64,000 bases of DNA from Owenia fusiformis. Taxonomy: Eukaryota > Annelida > Polychaeta > Sabellida > Oweniidae. Position numbers and translations under genes: made by a program. This document shows positions 1 to 12,300 of this stretch, piece by piece. Each line of letters starts with the position of its first letter. Within the stretch, counting starts at the first letter, position 1. The notes under the pieces are model-generated. The model was not told the DNA's origin. It made no database searches and saw only the letters and a program-made list of their open reading frames with translations. The stretch lies in NCBI GenBank assembly GCA_903813345.2, contig CAIIXF020000008.1, positions 23,794,822 to 23,858,821 of the forward strand, written 5' to 3'.

Positions 1-50
1 AAGGTTACCACTATCGCCTGGCCCCGGGTTCGATTCCCGGTTCAGATCAA
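1..50 (+). repeat. tRNA-like B-box fragment (possible SINE piece)
   Basis: The sequence contains CCGGGTTCGATTCCCGG, which folds as a tRNA T-arm and contains the RNA polymerase III B-box pattern GGTTCGATTCC. The 5' part (A box) would lie before the window. It may be the end of a tRNA pseudogene or a tRNA-derived SINE; nothing here decides between them. Confidence 0.35.
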
Positions 51-518
51 TTTGTCGTGGTTCACGACTCGTATAAAAGGCCCTCGGTCCAATATTTCAC
101 TATATATTGCCCGCAGAAATGACGTTATTGTACTATTATTATTTCATTGCTAGTGATAGCCTTGCAAAATGTTTTCATTATTTACAGATCTTCCGAACAC
201 ATGGGCATTAAAATCAAGATTTACATTAAATAATTTCTCTAAATTCTCTTTAATAGCTTTCAAAAAAATCTGAACTCGCCTACACTCCCAAAACGTGTGC
301 CTTAGTGGACAGTAACTACATTCAAGATCTGTAGGCTTGGTTCAAAGACAGAGGTTAAGTCGTGCTTCAACAAGCGTTTCCAATCCTTCAATACAGCTGA
401 TATTGTTAGTACCTCAGTTGAAATACTCGATTTTGATTGGTCAACGAGCGGTGAATAATTTTAACTGTACACCGCGCAATGCATTGCCGGTGAATAATAT
501 TCCCAGCATTCCACTAAA
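51..518. other. non-coding stretch upstream of the Crypton relic
   Basis: No convincing coding sequence. A segment at about 435-455 (TTGGTCAACGAGCGGTG) is nearly repeated at 56843-56863 (TTGGTTAACGAGCGGTA), so part of this is a dispersed repeat, possibly the promoter or leader region of the recombinase relic that follows. Confidence 0.4.
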
Positions 519-900
519 ATGACGTCATTATCAGACGATAGCACCAGCCGTTTCAAAAATGTTGAAGATGAGGATATTATTAGTCTCTTAGAGAGTAAAG
601 ACAGTCAAAATACGAAGAAAAATCTAAAACGTTGTACAAAGCTTTTAGTGGACTTCGCCCAGGAGAGTAATTTGACTCCATTGAGTGAACTTACTGCCGT
701 AGCAGATGTAGATAATTTTTTGAAAAAGTTTTACGTTGGTATTAGAAAAAAAGACGGTGGACTTTATAAGTTGAAATCATTTCAGCTTCTTAAATGGGAG
801 TGGCACGATACATCAGAGAGACACTTAAGATGGACATTACCAAGTCTGAATCCAGGGCATCAAACGATGTTTTCAAAGCGATGGTTGTCTCGAGGGTCTG
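519..900 (+). pseudogene. Crypton-type (DUF3504/KIAA1958-like) tyrosine recombinase, N-terminal relic
   Basis: An ATG-started reading frame encodes the N-terminal core-binding part of the DUF3504 family, which descends from Crypton tyrosine-recombinase transposons (relatives include ZMYM, QRICH1 and KIAA1958 proteins). Seen features are a helical N-terminal segment, the LLVDFAQE stretch, and the diagnostic FLKKFYVGIRKKDGGLY segment at about residues 68-83. Around base 795-800 the family-like reading moves to another frame (continuing as VARYIRETLKMDI and SESRASNDVF), so there is a one-base frameshift and the original 157-residue frame ends in unrelated sequence at 992. The catalytic recombinase domain (R...H-x-x-R...Y) is absent. 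It is therefore a truncated, broken copy. Family assignment is by motif recognition; a domesticated short protein is possible but the frameshift argues against it. Confidence 0.6.
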
Positions 901-1019
901 GATCCAACTTCAAGTCAACTTTAAGGGTCAGAAAAATCGAAGATATTCTTCGGACTAACAAAACAATTATAGACCTCTGGAGAGGTCAATAATTGTATAT
1001 TATAGCATAATAATCAATA

Positions 1020-1680
1020 AAATTAATTTGTACGTTGTATTTTGCCTGAAATCATAGTACTGTAAAAACGTCCCTGGTCGTTTAGGAGGTCATTTACGTA
1101 AATGACCCCACTATCCACAAAATGCTTATTTATTACCTCTTTATTATTAATTAGGACCAATCTATGATTCCAGATTAATTCGCTATTAACTTCAGAACTA
1201 GTTCTTGGAGCTGGCATATTCCTTATATCAGAGTAAATCTGTAACTTATTTGAGTAAAATTCTGGCACGTCGTGAGCTATTGTTTTAATATCAAAATTAC
1301 ATTGTATAAAAAACTTAATTCTCCAAGGTGGTTTAAAGTACAATTCTGGAACAATTTCCAATGACCTTGTCGAAGTTCAATTAATCTTTTTAGCCGCACC
1401 AGTTTAAGTGTTTTTTCCATAGAAAACATGTCAATCATTCTTAGACCACCCTCGTCGTAATCACCAATTAAAGTTCGCCCCTTAACCTTTTCAGCTTTTC
1501 CACCCCATAGGAATGGGTATATTGTGCCTTTGTTGATATATCATTTGGGGTATTTGTCATTGACATGGAATATACCAGTTTAGAAATACCAAGCGTTTTA
1601 ATTATCAGAACTCGACCGTATAAAGTTAAATTTCTTCTTGACCACATTTTCAATACTTTTTAAACGAAATCAATTGATTT
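1020..1680 (-). pseudogene. LINE reverse transcriptase C-terminal relic
   Basis: On the minus strand the segment 1653-1468 encodes a typical post-palm region of a non-LTR retrotransposon polymerase: LTLYGRVLIIKTLGISKLVYS is followed by a degraded FLWGGK-like block, and 1361-1023 continues with PPWRIKFF and LIWNHRLVLINNK. Stops and frame changes separate the pieces. The arrangement resembles the L1/Tx1-type C-terminus. The element is truncated at its 5' side, and the remaining 0.66 kb cannot be active. Confidence 0.6.
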
Positions 1681-1879
1681 CTTATAATATGAGACTAAAT
1701 TCCCAAAAATACATTTTCAATAATATTGCGCAAACAAAATATGACGATCAGTTTCACCTTGGAATGTCTTCATGTTTCACATTAGCGTTCGACAATTGTC
1801 TGTTTTACTAACCTACGTATATATACAAGAAGGTCTTTATTGTTATTTTCAAAGTATTGATCAATCAATGCCAATAAAC
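1681..1879. other. non-coding, AT-rich
   Basis: No gene or clear repeat structure was recognised here. Confidence 0.3.
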
Positions 1880-2318
1880 ATAATTTGGAATTGAATATTG
1901 AGATTCAAACACGTTTAATGAAGAGAATGAGAAATCGTTTGCTGCAATCAAATGTATATCGATATCAGATCGATATATTAGGATTCATATTGGGATTCAA
2001 ATTAGGGTTAAAATCATAAAGTAAAATCATAAAGCATAAAGTATACATGTATGTGATTGGTATTGGGATTCAAATACATTAATGATGCAGGGAAATGAAC
2101 ATCCTTTGTCACATCGATAGAAATAACCAAATTTGTGATTCATACAGATTTATATTGGATTAGAATTGAAATTCCGAATATGTAGGAATCCCAATATGAA
2201 ATTATATTCGTATTGGGATTGCGATTCGAACACATTTCATGCAGAAAACAACACCCTTCGCTATAAGGGAATAAATAATCATATTTTGATTCATATTAGG
2301 ATTGACATCACAGCCTAC
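1880..2318. repeat. left part of a ~150-bp satellite-like array
   Basis: Degenerate units share GATTCAAACACGTTTAATGA-like and GGATTCATATTAGGATTC-like blocks, recurring at about 1903, 2070 and 2222. The same unit family continues at 4690-5340. The array was split by the insertions between them. Confidence 0.6.
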
Positions 2319-3530
2319 AGCCTACATGGTGAGCTATTGCAATCACTCACTTGTCCGTCGTCTGTCTGTCTGTCCGTCTGTCAACAATTGGCCAGTTTTA
2401 AAACCTCTGTCAATAGGATTCCCGTTTTAAGTTATTTTTGTTCAAAATCAATATAGAAAATCCCCCTATGACTCCTGGTTCAAAAGCTCGCCTATTTTCA
2501 AAATGGCCGCCATTTTTGTCTCGCGAAATTCACTTTTAGACCATTTGCTTTAAAACCTGTGTCGATAGGATTCCCGTTTTAAGTTATATTTGTTCAACAT
2601 CAATACAGAAAACTCCCCTATGACTCCTGGTTCAAAAGCTCGCCTATTTTCAAAATGGTCGCCATTTTTGTCTCGCGAAATTCACTTTTGGCCCATTTCC
2701 TAGCTTTACAAATAATTCCAGGTGTCCTGCATTGTAAAAAGCCATGCCACTGTAAAAAGTAGTTATATGAAATAATTTTGTTACAAAAGATCGGCAACAA
2801 ATTTTATTCGTTTTTTTTTATTTTCAGCCGTTTTAGTTAACATTGATTTGTCAATCTATCTCGCGAAATCCACTTTTGGACCATTTGCCTTAAAACCTCT
2901 GTCAATAGGATACCCATTTTAAGTCATTTTTGTTCAACATCAATGTAGGAAACTCCTCTATGACTCCTGGTTCAAATGCTCGCCTATATCAAAATGGTAG
3001 CCATTTTTGTCTCGCAGAATTCACTTTTTGTCCATTTCCTAGCTTTACAAATAATTTCAGATGTCCTGCATTGTAAAAACCCATGTCACTGTAAAGAATA
3101 GTTGTATGAAATAATTTTGTAACAAAAAATCGGCAAGAATTTATATCCGTTTTTTTATTTTCAGCCATTTTAGTTAACATTGATTTGTCAATATGTCTCG
3201 CGAAATCCACTTTGGGACCATTTGCCTTAAAACCTCTGTCGATAGGATTCCCGTTTTAAGTTATTTTGTTCAACATCAATACAGAAACCTCCCCTTTGAC
3301 TCCTGGTTCAAAAGTTCGCCTATTTTCAAAATGGCCGCCATTTTTGTCTTTGCGAAATTCACTTGTGGTCCATTTCCTAACTTTACAAATAATTTCAGGT
3401 GTCTTGCATTGTAAAAAGCCATGTCACTGTAAAGAGTAGTTGTATGAAATAATTTTGTTACAAAAGATCGGCAAAAATTACACCCATTTTTTTGAGCAAC
3501 ACCATGTGAGCCCAGTACCCACGGTACTAT
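2319..3530. repeat. foldback-type element with ~336-bp internal tandem units (copy 1)
   Basis: It starts with CTACATGGTGAGCTATTGC, followed by a CTGTCTGTCCGTCTGTC tract, and ends with CACCATGTGAGCCCAGTACC, so the ends carry short inverted CATGGTGAGC/CACCATGTG motifs. Inside, units containing GATAGGATTCCC, CTCCTGGTTCAAAAGCTCGC and TTCAAAATGGCCGCCATTTT recur with a period of about 336 bp (2567, 2903, 3238). The same family forms copy 2 at 9302-12503. It is non-coding and resembles dispersed repeats with GTCCGTC tracts seen in mollusc genomes; the transposition mechanism is unknown. Confidence 0.75.
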
Positions 3531-3849
3531 TTTTCAAAATCTTCTACAGGTTTTCAGAAGTTCAAATCCGACTTTAAGGGTCAAAAGGTCTTTTTTCAAC
3601 TCGCTTCAAATTGACTTCTTACAACTTCCAATAACTGTACAAATACTGTTTAGACTGACTTCATATTTTTCAAAATGTCAAAAGTTTTCAGAAGTTCAAA
3701 TCTGACGAAGTATATAAGATTTCACCTTCAGTGGACTTTTTCAAGGTCAGAAAAATGTTAAAAAGGTCTTTCTTCAAGTTGCTTCAAATTGACCAATTTT
3801 TTTCAAAATGATCTTCTAGTTCTCAGAAGTTCACATCTCATAATATTGT
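3531..3849. repeat. short degenerate repeat with CAGAAGTTCAAATC motif
   Basis: The motif TTTTCAGAAGTTCAAATC recurs at about 3552 and 3682, with a weaker form near 3823, each preceded by TTTTTCAAAAT. No coding sequence was seen. Confidence 0.45.
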
Positions 3850-4690
3850 GAGCAACTAGGTGGTGACATTTTGTCATATTAATACCTTGTTTTCCTTGCC
3901 AAGATCCACCAGACGCAGGGTTTCATTGACCCCAGGGTTCCGTCACATATATTTACATCGGAAATGTTAACACATATGTCATGTCGTTTATATAATGTAC
4001 CTGTTGCCTTGTAACCGTCTCTCTGGTAGTTTCCGATTATTGTTTTTAATTGTCTTTTCCATTGAAGCTTGGATGGAAATTGTGCTGTGGCTATCATTTC
4101 TAGCAGGCTCTCTGTGAGGTCATACTTTACTACACAAGACCTCATCCTTGAAATGGGGGTCTGCCATGATGCCAATCATCGTGAAATGTTCATGAGCCTT
4201 AACATCATAAACCGCTTATAAATATTCGGGACAGGTAGAACAAGTATTCCGAATAACATGAGTAGCATGTCATAGTCAATCCTCCGTTTCATAGTGTTCC
4301 ATCCTAAAGTCATTGTTGACGCAATTCGGCGCTGTGCCACTTCGAATGTCTCAAGATCGTCAGGCTTATAATTAATTATCTGATCACCGTAAAGCATTGT
4401 TGGCACAATAACACTATTAAACAGTTTTGCTACTACGAGTGGGCTGAGGCCATCAGTCCTATGGCTTAGTCCGAAAAGTGAATATAGTTTCCGCTTTCCG
4501 CTTGATATCGCGTCTTTGACACGATCCTTAAATATTCACAGCCATATCCATCTGTGGAGAGTGGTACTCCGACGTGCTTGGCTGATTTGGCATCGCATAT
4601 TTCGCTTTCGCCCAGCTTGAAATGGGGAGATTCAGTATTTTTCCCGTAGGTCAGAATTAAACATTTGAGCTCATATTTGTATTAGTATTG
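3850..4690 (-). pseudogene. LINE reverse transcriptase (thumb/connection) relic
   Basis: Minus-strand translation gives, in order, FKLGESEICDAKSAKHVGVP (4640-4570), LSPLVVAKLFNSVIVPTMLYG (around 4450-4390), then a 4406-4176 frame with VAQRRIASTMTLGWNTMKRR and a 4175-3879 frame with LAWQTP-like sequence. The pattern HVGVPL...VVPTLLYG...E..QR.. is typical of the region after the palm in CR1/RTE-like LINE polymerases. Frameshifts divide it into three pieces, so it is dead. Confidence 0.6.
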
Positions 4691-5340
4691 ACATTGGACC
4701 ATATTTGCTGCAGAAAAATTTTCTTTCTTTGCCAGAATGATATAAACAACCATATTAGGACTCATATTAGGATTCGTCTAGGGATTCAAACAGAGTTTGC
4801 GAATCCTAATATAAGCTAATATTTATATTGGTATTGACATTCGACCACATTTGCTGCAGAAAATCTTCTTTGTTTGCAAGAATGATACATAGCAACCATA
4901 TTAGGATTCATACTAGGATTCGTATTAGGATTCAAACAAAGTTTGCGAATCCTTATATGAACTCATATTTTTATTGGTATTGACATTCGACCACATTTGC
5001 TGCAAAAAAAGCGTCTTTCTTCATTAAAATGATATAAACAACCATATCAGGATTCATATTAGGATTCGTTTTAGGTTTCAAACATAGTTGACGAATCCTC
5101 ATATGAGACCATATTTGTATTGGGATTGGGTTTCGAACACATTTGATGAAGCGGAATAAACATCCTTTGCTATTATTATATAAGGAACCATATTTTGATT
5201 CATATTAGGATTCAAATTGGCATTCAAGTAGAAGTTTTGAATCCTAATATGAGATCATATTTGTATTGGTATTGAGATTCAAGCTCACCAGCTGCTGGTG
5301 AGTCCACCAACTACTGGTGAGTTTGAATCCCAATATCATA
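4690..5340. repeat. right part of the ~146-150-bp satellite-like array
   Basis: At least four units contain TTGACATTCGACCACATTTG, GCTGCAGAAAA and GGATTCATATTAGGATTCG, with anchor positions near 4707, 4852 and 5000. The last unit ends in an imperfect hairpin built from CACCAGCTGCTGGTGAG (about 5286-5322). Confidence 0.7.
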
Positions 5341-5386
5341 TGCAGCCAGCTTTACCCACTTAACTTAGATGCATGCTATTACAATA

Positions 5387-5605
5387 ACGTAGCCAGGAAG
5401 AAAAAAGTGACTAGGTGAAAAATATTAGGGAGAAAAACGCGACACGGGGCGAAAATGTCCTAAATGGCGATTATGTAATTAACTCAGTCTGAAATATAAA
5501 CATAAATTATTCATCGAAAATATGAAGGTAAAGTTAGGTAAAACACTATAAGATACAAACCTTACATAAGGTATATCCTTACATCTGCCTCATCCTGGCT
5601 ACGCT
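5387..5605. mobile_element. small MITE with ACGTAGCCAGGA ends
   Basis: ACGTAGCCAGGA at the left end is mirrored by TCCTGGCTACGCT at the right end, 219 bp apart. The TAGC-rich inverted ends resemble hAT-type MITEs, but no clear target duplication was found. Confidence 0.45.
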
Positions 5606-5908
5606 ACAGTTTTATATTGGTTTGCTTCTGGTAGCACTAAACCTTTGAATACAAAGTGTTAGAAAGTTAGAAAAATATGACATTATGGTCTGTGTATATC
5701 TTGAGTGGTTCAAACCAATTTCAAGTAAAATCCTTTTCAAGTAAGAAATACACCGTACCATATAGATTCTTTCACAGCCTCACAGTTTATTTTTGAAGAA
5801 GTTCTAAAAATGACATTTTTACAACAAAGGCATAATATGTATCACACACTGTTCATTGTATTTTAAAACATTTTGAACAAATAATCTTGAAATATATGCT
5901 TGTTGTAG
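5606..5908. other. intronic, no recognised feature
   Basis: AT-rich sequence leading into the acceptor site of the next exon (TTGTTGTAG). Nothing else is recognised. Confidence 0.4.
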
Positions 5909-6041
5909 TGATATGCCAGGCCAGGCCAGGGATCTGGTTGATAAATTGAGGAGAGAGCAAGGTGTTGACTATGATAATGACTGGAAGATGATCACACTCT
6001 TCATTGGAGGAAATGACCTCTGTGCAGTATGTGATGATTAT
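5909..6041 (+). CDS. PLB1: phospholipase B1-like gene, exon with the GGND block
   Basis: This exon encodes a 44-residue piece beginning DMPGQARDLVDKLRR and continuing with DWKMITLFIGGNDLC. Phospholipase B1 is a membrane-anchored SGNH (GDSL) hydrolase that removes fatty acids from phospholipids and lysophospholipids at the outer cell surface. The GGND motif is conserved block III, whose Asn contributes to the oxyanion hole. The exon starts after a TTGTAG acceptor with one base completing a codon from the previous exon, and ends in phase 0 before the donor GTAAGT at 6042. The protein sequence runs on without a gap into the exon at 23729, which supports both splice sites. The block I exon (GDS with the nucleophilic Ser) was not found in the first 5.9 kb and should lie upstream of the window. 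Confidence 0.9.
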
Positions 6042-6349
6042 GTAAGTATACATCATATCTCTTGAGTAATCCTTGCTGTCAAAGCAAATTTCTTTCAAGG
6101 GATGTGCAATTTTCTCTTAGGATAATGAAAAAAGGCTCTATGCAAAGTTGTCACAATAATCTTTTGGAACTAAGAGGTACTGGCATATTATTAAACAGTT
6201 TCTTGGAAATAGTCAATTCAAGAATTTCATTTTTGATAAATTCAAAAGGAGAATATTGAGTAGTCTTGAGAAATCAAGAGTATTCTTAAACCATTTTATC
6301 AAAAGTTTCCATATTGAAAATGACCAAATTGATAATCTTCTTTTAACAG

Positions 6350-7395
6350 ACAATACCGAAATTTCTTAAATTTTACTGGAACTAAAGACTGACAAAGTGG
6401 CCCTGATTCTATAGAACAATAAGATGCTTAAGCTAGCAGCCACCTCACTAGCTCAAGTTCATATACCTTCAACATTTTTTAATAAGATTTTGACTCTGAC
6501 TAAATTTCCAAAATGTTGGAAATGAGGCAATGTTGTCCCTATCTTTAAGAAAGGTGATAAAAACATTGTTTCAAATAAAAGACCTGTTACTCTGTTAAAG
6601 TTGCTTGTCTATAGTCTTTGAAAAAATAGCATTTAACAAAATGTTTAAATTTCTTGTTGACCAAAATTAAGTTTATTTATAACTTACAAAGAGGATTCTT
6701 TCCTGGCAACAGTACCCGATACTGCTTTTGACTCATGTCACATAAACTTGTATTGAATAAACTTCCAAGCTATGGTTTTGGACCAAATGTATGCACTTTC
6801 TTTGACTCATATCTAAATAATAGACAGGTAAGAGTGGTTATTGATGGGCATGAATCAAATGGCAACTTTGCAATCAGATTTGAATGCTACAACTGGTCAA
6901 AAAGATGACACATGCAATTTAAAGCAAGTAAAAGCAAAGAACTAACATTAATGTTCATCATCATTACACAAGACAGTTGCATTATTTCCATATCCCTAAA
7001 TGCTCTAAACGTTCCCTTCGATATCTTTGGAATGCTCTATCAGATGATATTAAAAAATGCTCCACTCTAAATATTTTCAAATCTTCATATGAAAAAACTA
7101 CTCATTTATCGATAATGTATAATACCAATATTATACTGTATTGTTGATTTTATACTGATACCTTATTTTTTGTAACATTTCTACATTGTACATCCTTAAT
7201 TAATTGTTAGTACCATTTTATATCCCTACATGTAACATAATATATAAGTGCTTTCTTTTGTATGTAGTCTAGATGTCATTTTAAAATGTCTGTTAAACCG
7301 CAACATATACCCACTAGGGTGTCTAGCGGCTTGTTTTTATAGTGTATATTATATAAGAATTATGAAATTAATAAATTGAATTGAATTGAATTTTA
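6350..7395 (+). pseudogene. decayed Jockey/CR1-like LINE, polymerase and 3' end
   Basis: Broken plus-strand pieces follow the order of a non-LTR reverse transcriptase. FPKCWK and NVVPIFKKGDKN at about 6505-6570 are the start of the RT domain. YGFGPNVCTFFDSYLNNRQ at about 6770-6830 is the palm. HHYTRQLHYFHIPK and LRYLWNALSDDIKKC at about 6960-7060 are the C-terminus. The element ends in AATTGAATTGAATTGAATT at 7375-7394, a 3' tail of short tandem units typical of Jockey/CR1-type LINEs. There are internal deletions, stops and frameshifts. Confidence 0.65.
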
Positions 7396-7567
7396 CCATC
7401 CTTCTTAATCCGATATTTTGGATCCGGACCTGTATCTTGCTGATGAACTGTTACGTTCGAAAATAACAGAAAGTAAAAACAGCAATTAAAATATAACAAT
7501 GTACAGTACTATATTTTCAATACTTATGATATGTTGATGTAGATATAGATGTCAAGTACGCCTGTCT

Positions 7568-7842
7568 CTTGTTGTCGATATACATCAAGAGGGGGAGAAA
7601 CCCCAGGGTTCAAAGATGACATACGCTTATAATGTAAATCTGTATTGAGATGACATCGTCGCTGATTGGTTTAGCGAGTCGATCATTGATTGGTTTAAAA
7701 CTAGGTCAATTTGAAAACTTTGAAAACCAAGATGGAGGGTACGTTTTCGACAAAAGGAGGTGCGCGAAGGAGGAAATCGTATGTCATCAATTGAATCATG
7801 GGGTTTTCCCTCCTCTTATATACATCCTTGATGATCCTTGAG
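7568..7842. mobile_element. MITE with ~60-bp inverted ends
   Basis: GATATACATCAAGAGGGGGAG plus ACCCC and GATGACATACG on the left are mirrored on the right by CGTATGTCATCAATT, GGGGTTTTCCCTCCTC and TATACATCC. The two arms differ by several substitutions. No transposase is present. Confidence 0.55.
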
Positions 7843-7879
7843 AATGTTCCAGATCACGAAACGTTTCAATAATCGATAA

Positions 7880-8015
7880 TAGTTCTCCAATATTGTTCGA
7901 CGTAATCCTATAATGTTCGTATCCAATAATGTTTGATGATAATCCACAAATGTTTGATGATAATCCACGAATGATTACAATAATCCACGAATGTTTATGA
8001 TTATCCGTAAAGAGT
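7880..8015. repeat. minisatellite with ~20-bp unit
   Basis: Units of the form TAATCCACAAATGTTTGATGA repeat about six times with variation. Confidence 0.6.
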
Positions 8016-8519
8016 GTGTGCTGTAATATATGTCCATATAAAGTCCTCAGGTTGTATGTTATAAAATAATGTTCCCAGAGTAGGTGTTCTGTTATGAATG
8101 ATTCAGTTCAGTTTTGTTAACAAGATATAATGTCATTATGATCTTGTCCTAATATAAAATCTCTAATAAAGAATAGCTCAACATATACAGCAAGCATAGA
8201 TTACAAATTAAACTATAGGTGAATATGGTAGAATATAATATAGCTCACTACTGTAACACCTCCTTCCTTAAAAGAAAAGTTTTGAATGCAATGAAAAACT
8301 TTTACAATAATATCTGAAGTAGCAAGCGTTATAATTTCTAAAAGTGAGGTTGAGACTTACATAGTCTTTGTTTACAAATAATATACTTCTTTCTATCGTT
8401 ACAATGTGAGTACAATCTAATAACATATAATGTTCTGTAATAATGTGTTACAATAGTATCATACTACAATAGTATCAAACTTAGTTATGCATCAAGTCAT
8501 AAATACAATACACACAATA
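8016..8519. other. intronic, no recognised feature
   Basis: AT-rich sequence with no recognised gene or repeat up to the end of the element that starts at 8520. Confidence 0.35.
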
Positions 8520-9301
8520 TCACTGGGGATGAACTGGAAACGAGGGAGGTTTTGCCTCGTATCAAAATGGCGGCGCGTGAAAAAATTTCATTAGGTAAGA
8601 TATTTGATTTTTACAATTTTCGTGCTTTTATCCTTCAAATTAAAACTTAATATTTGGCAAGTAAATAGTTTATAAGTTCCGGTTTTATAATATGATTGGA
8701 AATTAGAAATCAATACAGACATTGCTGAGATATTTACATTTCAATTCTCTCACTTAGGAAACGAGGCACCTGTCTACATTTTGTAACAATGAAACGAGGC
8801 AATGTTTGACTTGCAACGAGGCAACTATTCTTTCTGTGATAGTGTCTACATTTAATGATCTTATTTCCACCGTTCTGGTCACATACGACCGATTACGTTC
8901 TACACGATATACATGATTATATATGTAAGAGTTAAAAAGAATAACCATATTGTTAAAATAGTCACGTCTCTTTCCAAAAGTATCTTACACTATATCTTTT
9001 AAATCAAAGGGCAAAGTTTATGAAACGCGAATAAAGTTACCCATATTTGATCATACTCATCCTGTTGTGAACATAGTACGTAGGAAGGTTCAGCTATACG
9101 TTTTTAAGAGAAGTGTACGTAAATGTGTAAAATTGCAATCTCCATGGGATTATTTCTAGCCTTCACTCATCATTGTCTTTATTTGCCTAAATGATTACAA
9201 AGGTATCAGAAAAATTGTTTTATTAGGTCTTCGTATACCAATCCATAAGTAAACAATAGTTCCCGGGGTCACAATATTAAACGTTTATGTTCATGTTTTT
9301 T

Positions 9302-12300
9302 AGCTCACATGGTGAGCTTTTGCAATCACTCACTTGTCCGCCTGTCTGTCTCTACACTATACACAAAGATTAATCTAACTGACATAAAGGAAAAACTGAA
9401 ATGGGTGATAGATAAAGCCTTCAGAGGAGGAACTAACCAAAAGATAACAGTAGGTGGAGATGAAGCCAAATGGGGTGGAAAGGCGGATAATAAAAAGGCA
9501 TATACCAAAGGAGAGTGCAATGATCTAGTGGATTTCATCGTGGATACAGCCTACTTTAAAGCAGGGAAATCAATTCTAAGACAGAATATTGGAATACCGA
9601 TGGGAATCGATCCGGCGCCATATATGGCAAACCTATACTTATACAGTTATGAATTTCAAGCCATTGAGAAAATGTATAGGGAAGACTACTCCAAAGTACT
9701 AAAATATGCTAAAACTACAAGATTCATCGATGATTTATGTACTATAAACAACGACGGAGAAATGGAGACTGATATGAAGAACATCTATCCTGAAGAACTA
9801 GTGTTAAACAAGGAAAATGAGAAGGATACAGAAACAACTTTTCTGGACATACAAATGAAAATAGTAAATAAACAAATCACTACAAAACTATACGACAAAA
9901 GGGAAAACTTCAATTTCCAAATAGTCTCATATCCTGATCTATCTGGAAATATTCCTAGAAACCAATCTTATGGAATATTTATATCACAAATAATAAGGAT
10001 TTCAAGAATCTGCAGTCAACTGGAAGATGCAACAAACAGAGTTACCAGCCTGGGAAATAAACTACAATGTCAAGGCTACAGGAGCAACATACTAAATTCG
10101 TATACTAAGAAAGCTATAACAAGAAATAAATGGATATGTACTAAATACAATATGCAGGAGAATATCATCATGAAGGACTGGAAAATTAATGAGAGAAGAG
10201 AACATTAACAAATGAATATGAAACAGTATCTTCTCCGCAAAGAGGGTAAACTAAGATGACAAATCAGCATAAGACCAACAGTAAGGGGAAGGGGAGAGTT
10301 TTCCGGCCGGATCAAAACGTTTAACCCACCTATGCGCAGTCTCAAGTCTGTGGACCCTGAAGAAAGATAAGTAACATCGCAATCAAATCAAGACAAAGAA
10401 AGAAGAAAATGAATGAAGAAATCAATGCAGCAACAACAAATGACGTCCGTCCGTCCGTCTGTCCGCCAACAATAGTGGCACGTTTTAAAACCTCTGTCGA
10501 TAGGATTCCTGTTTTAAGTTATTTCTGTTCAACATCAATACAGAAAACCCCCCTATAACTCCTGGTTCAAAAGCTCGCCTATTTTCAAAATGGCCGTCAC
10601 TTTTTTCTCGCGAAATTCACTTTTAGCCCATTTCCTAGCTAACCTCTGTCGATAGGTTTCCTGTTTTAAGTTATTTCTGCTCAACATCAATACAGAAAAC
10701 CCCCCTATGACTCCTGGTTCAAAAGCTCGCCTATTTTCAAAATGGCCGTCACTTTTGTCTCGCGAAATTCACTTTTGGCCCATTTCCTAGCTTTACAAAT
10801 AATTTCAGGTGTCCTACATTGTAAAAATCCATGTCGATGTAAAGATTAGATATATGAAATAATTTTGTAACAAAAAATCAGCGAAAAATTGTATCCATTT
10901 TTTTTATTTTCAGCCATTTTAGATAACATTGATTTGTCTATCTGACTCACGAAATCCACTTTCTGTCAATAACAGTGGCACGTTTTAAAACTTCTGTCGA
11001 TAGGATTCCTGTTTAAAGTTATTTCTGTTCAACATGAATTCAGAAAGCTCCCCTATGACTCCTGGTTCAAAACCTCGCCTATTTTCAAAATGGCCGCCAT
11101 TTTTGTCTCGCGAAATTCACTTTTGACCTATTTCCTAGCTTTACAAATAATTCACTTTTGGACCATTTACCTTAAACCCTCTGTCGATAGGATTCCCATT
11201 TTAAGTTATTTTTGTTCAACATCAATACAAAAAACTCTCCTATGACTCTTGGTTCAAAAGCTCGGCTATTTTCAAAATGGCCGTCACTTTTGTCTCGCGA
11301 AATTCACTTTTGACCCATTTCCTAGCTTTACAAATAATTTCAGGTGTCCTACATTGTAAAAATCCATGTCAATGTAAAGGGTAGATATATGAAATAATTT
11401 TGTTACAAAAAATCAGCGAAAAATTGTATCCATTTTTTTATTTTCAGCCATTTTAGTTAACATTGATTTGTCTATCTGACTCGCGAAATCCACTTTCTGT
11501 GGCACGTTTTAAAACCTCTGTCGATAGGATTCCTGTTTTAAGTTATTTCTGTTCAACATCAATTCAGAAAACTCCCCTATGACTCCTGGTTCAAAAGCTC
11601 GGCTATTTTCAAAATGGCCGCCATTTTTGTCTCGCGAAATTCACTTTTGACCCATTTCCTAGCTTTACAAATAATTTCAAGTGTCCTACATTGTAAAAAT
11701 CCATGTCAATGTAAAGAGTAGATGTATGAAATAATTTTGTTACAAAAAATCAGCGAAAAATTATATCCATTTATTTATTTTCAGCCATTTTAGTTAACAT
11801 TGATTTGTCCATCTGTCTCGCAAAATTCACTTTTGGACCATTTACCTTAAACCCTCTGTCGATAGGATTCCCATTTTAAATTAGTTTTGTTCAACATCAA
11901 TACAAAAAACTCTCCTATGACTCTTGGTTCAAAAGCTCGCCTATTTTCAAAATGGTTGCCATTCTTGTTTCGCGAAATTCACTTTTTGCCCATTTCCTAG
12001 CTTTACAAATAATTTCAGCTGTCCTGCATTGTAAAAAGCCATGTCACTGTAAAAGGTAGTTGTATGAAATAATTTTGTTACAAAAAATCAGCAAAATATT
12101 ATATCCGTTTTTTTATTTTCAGCCATTTTAGTTAACATTGATTTGGCCATCTGTCTCGCGAAATCCTCTTTTGGACCATTTGCTTAAAACCTCTGTCGAT
12201 AGAATTCCAGTTTCAAGTTATTTTTGTTCAACATCAATACAAAAAACTCCCCTATGACTCCTGGTTCAAAAGCTTGCCTGATTTCAAAATGGTCGCCATT

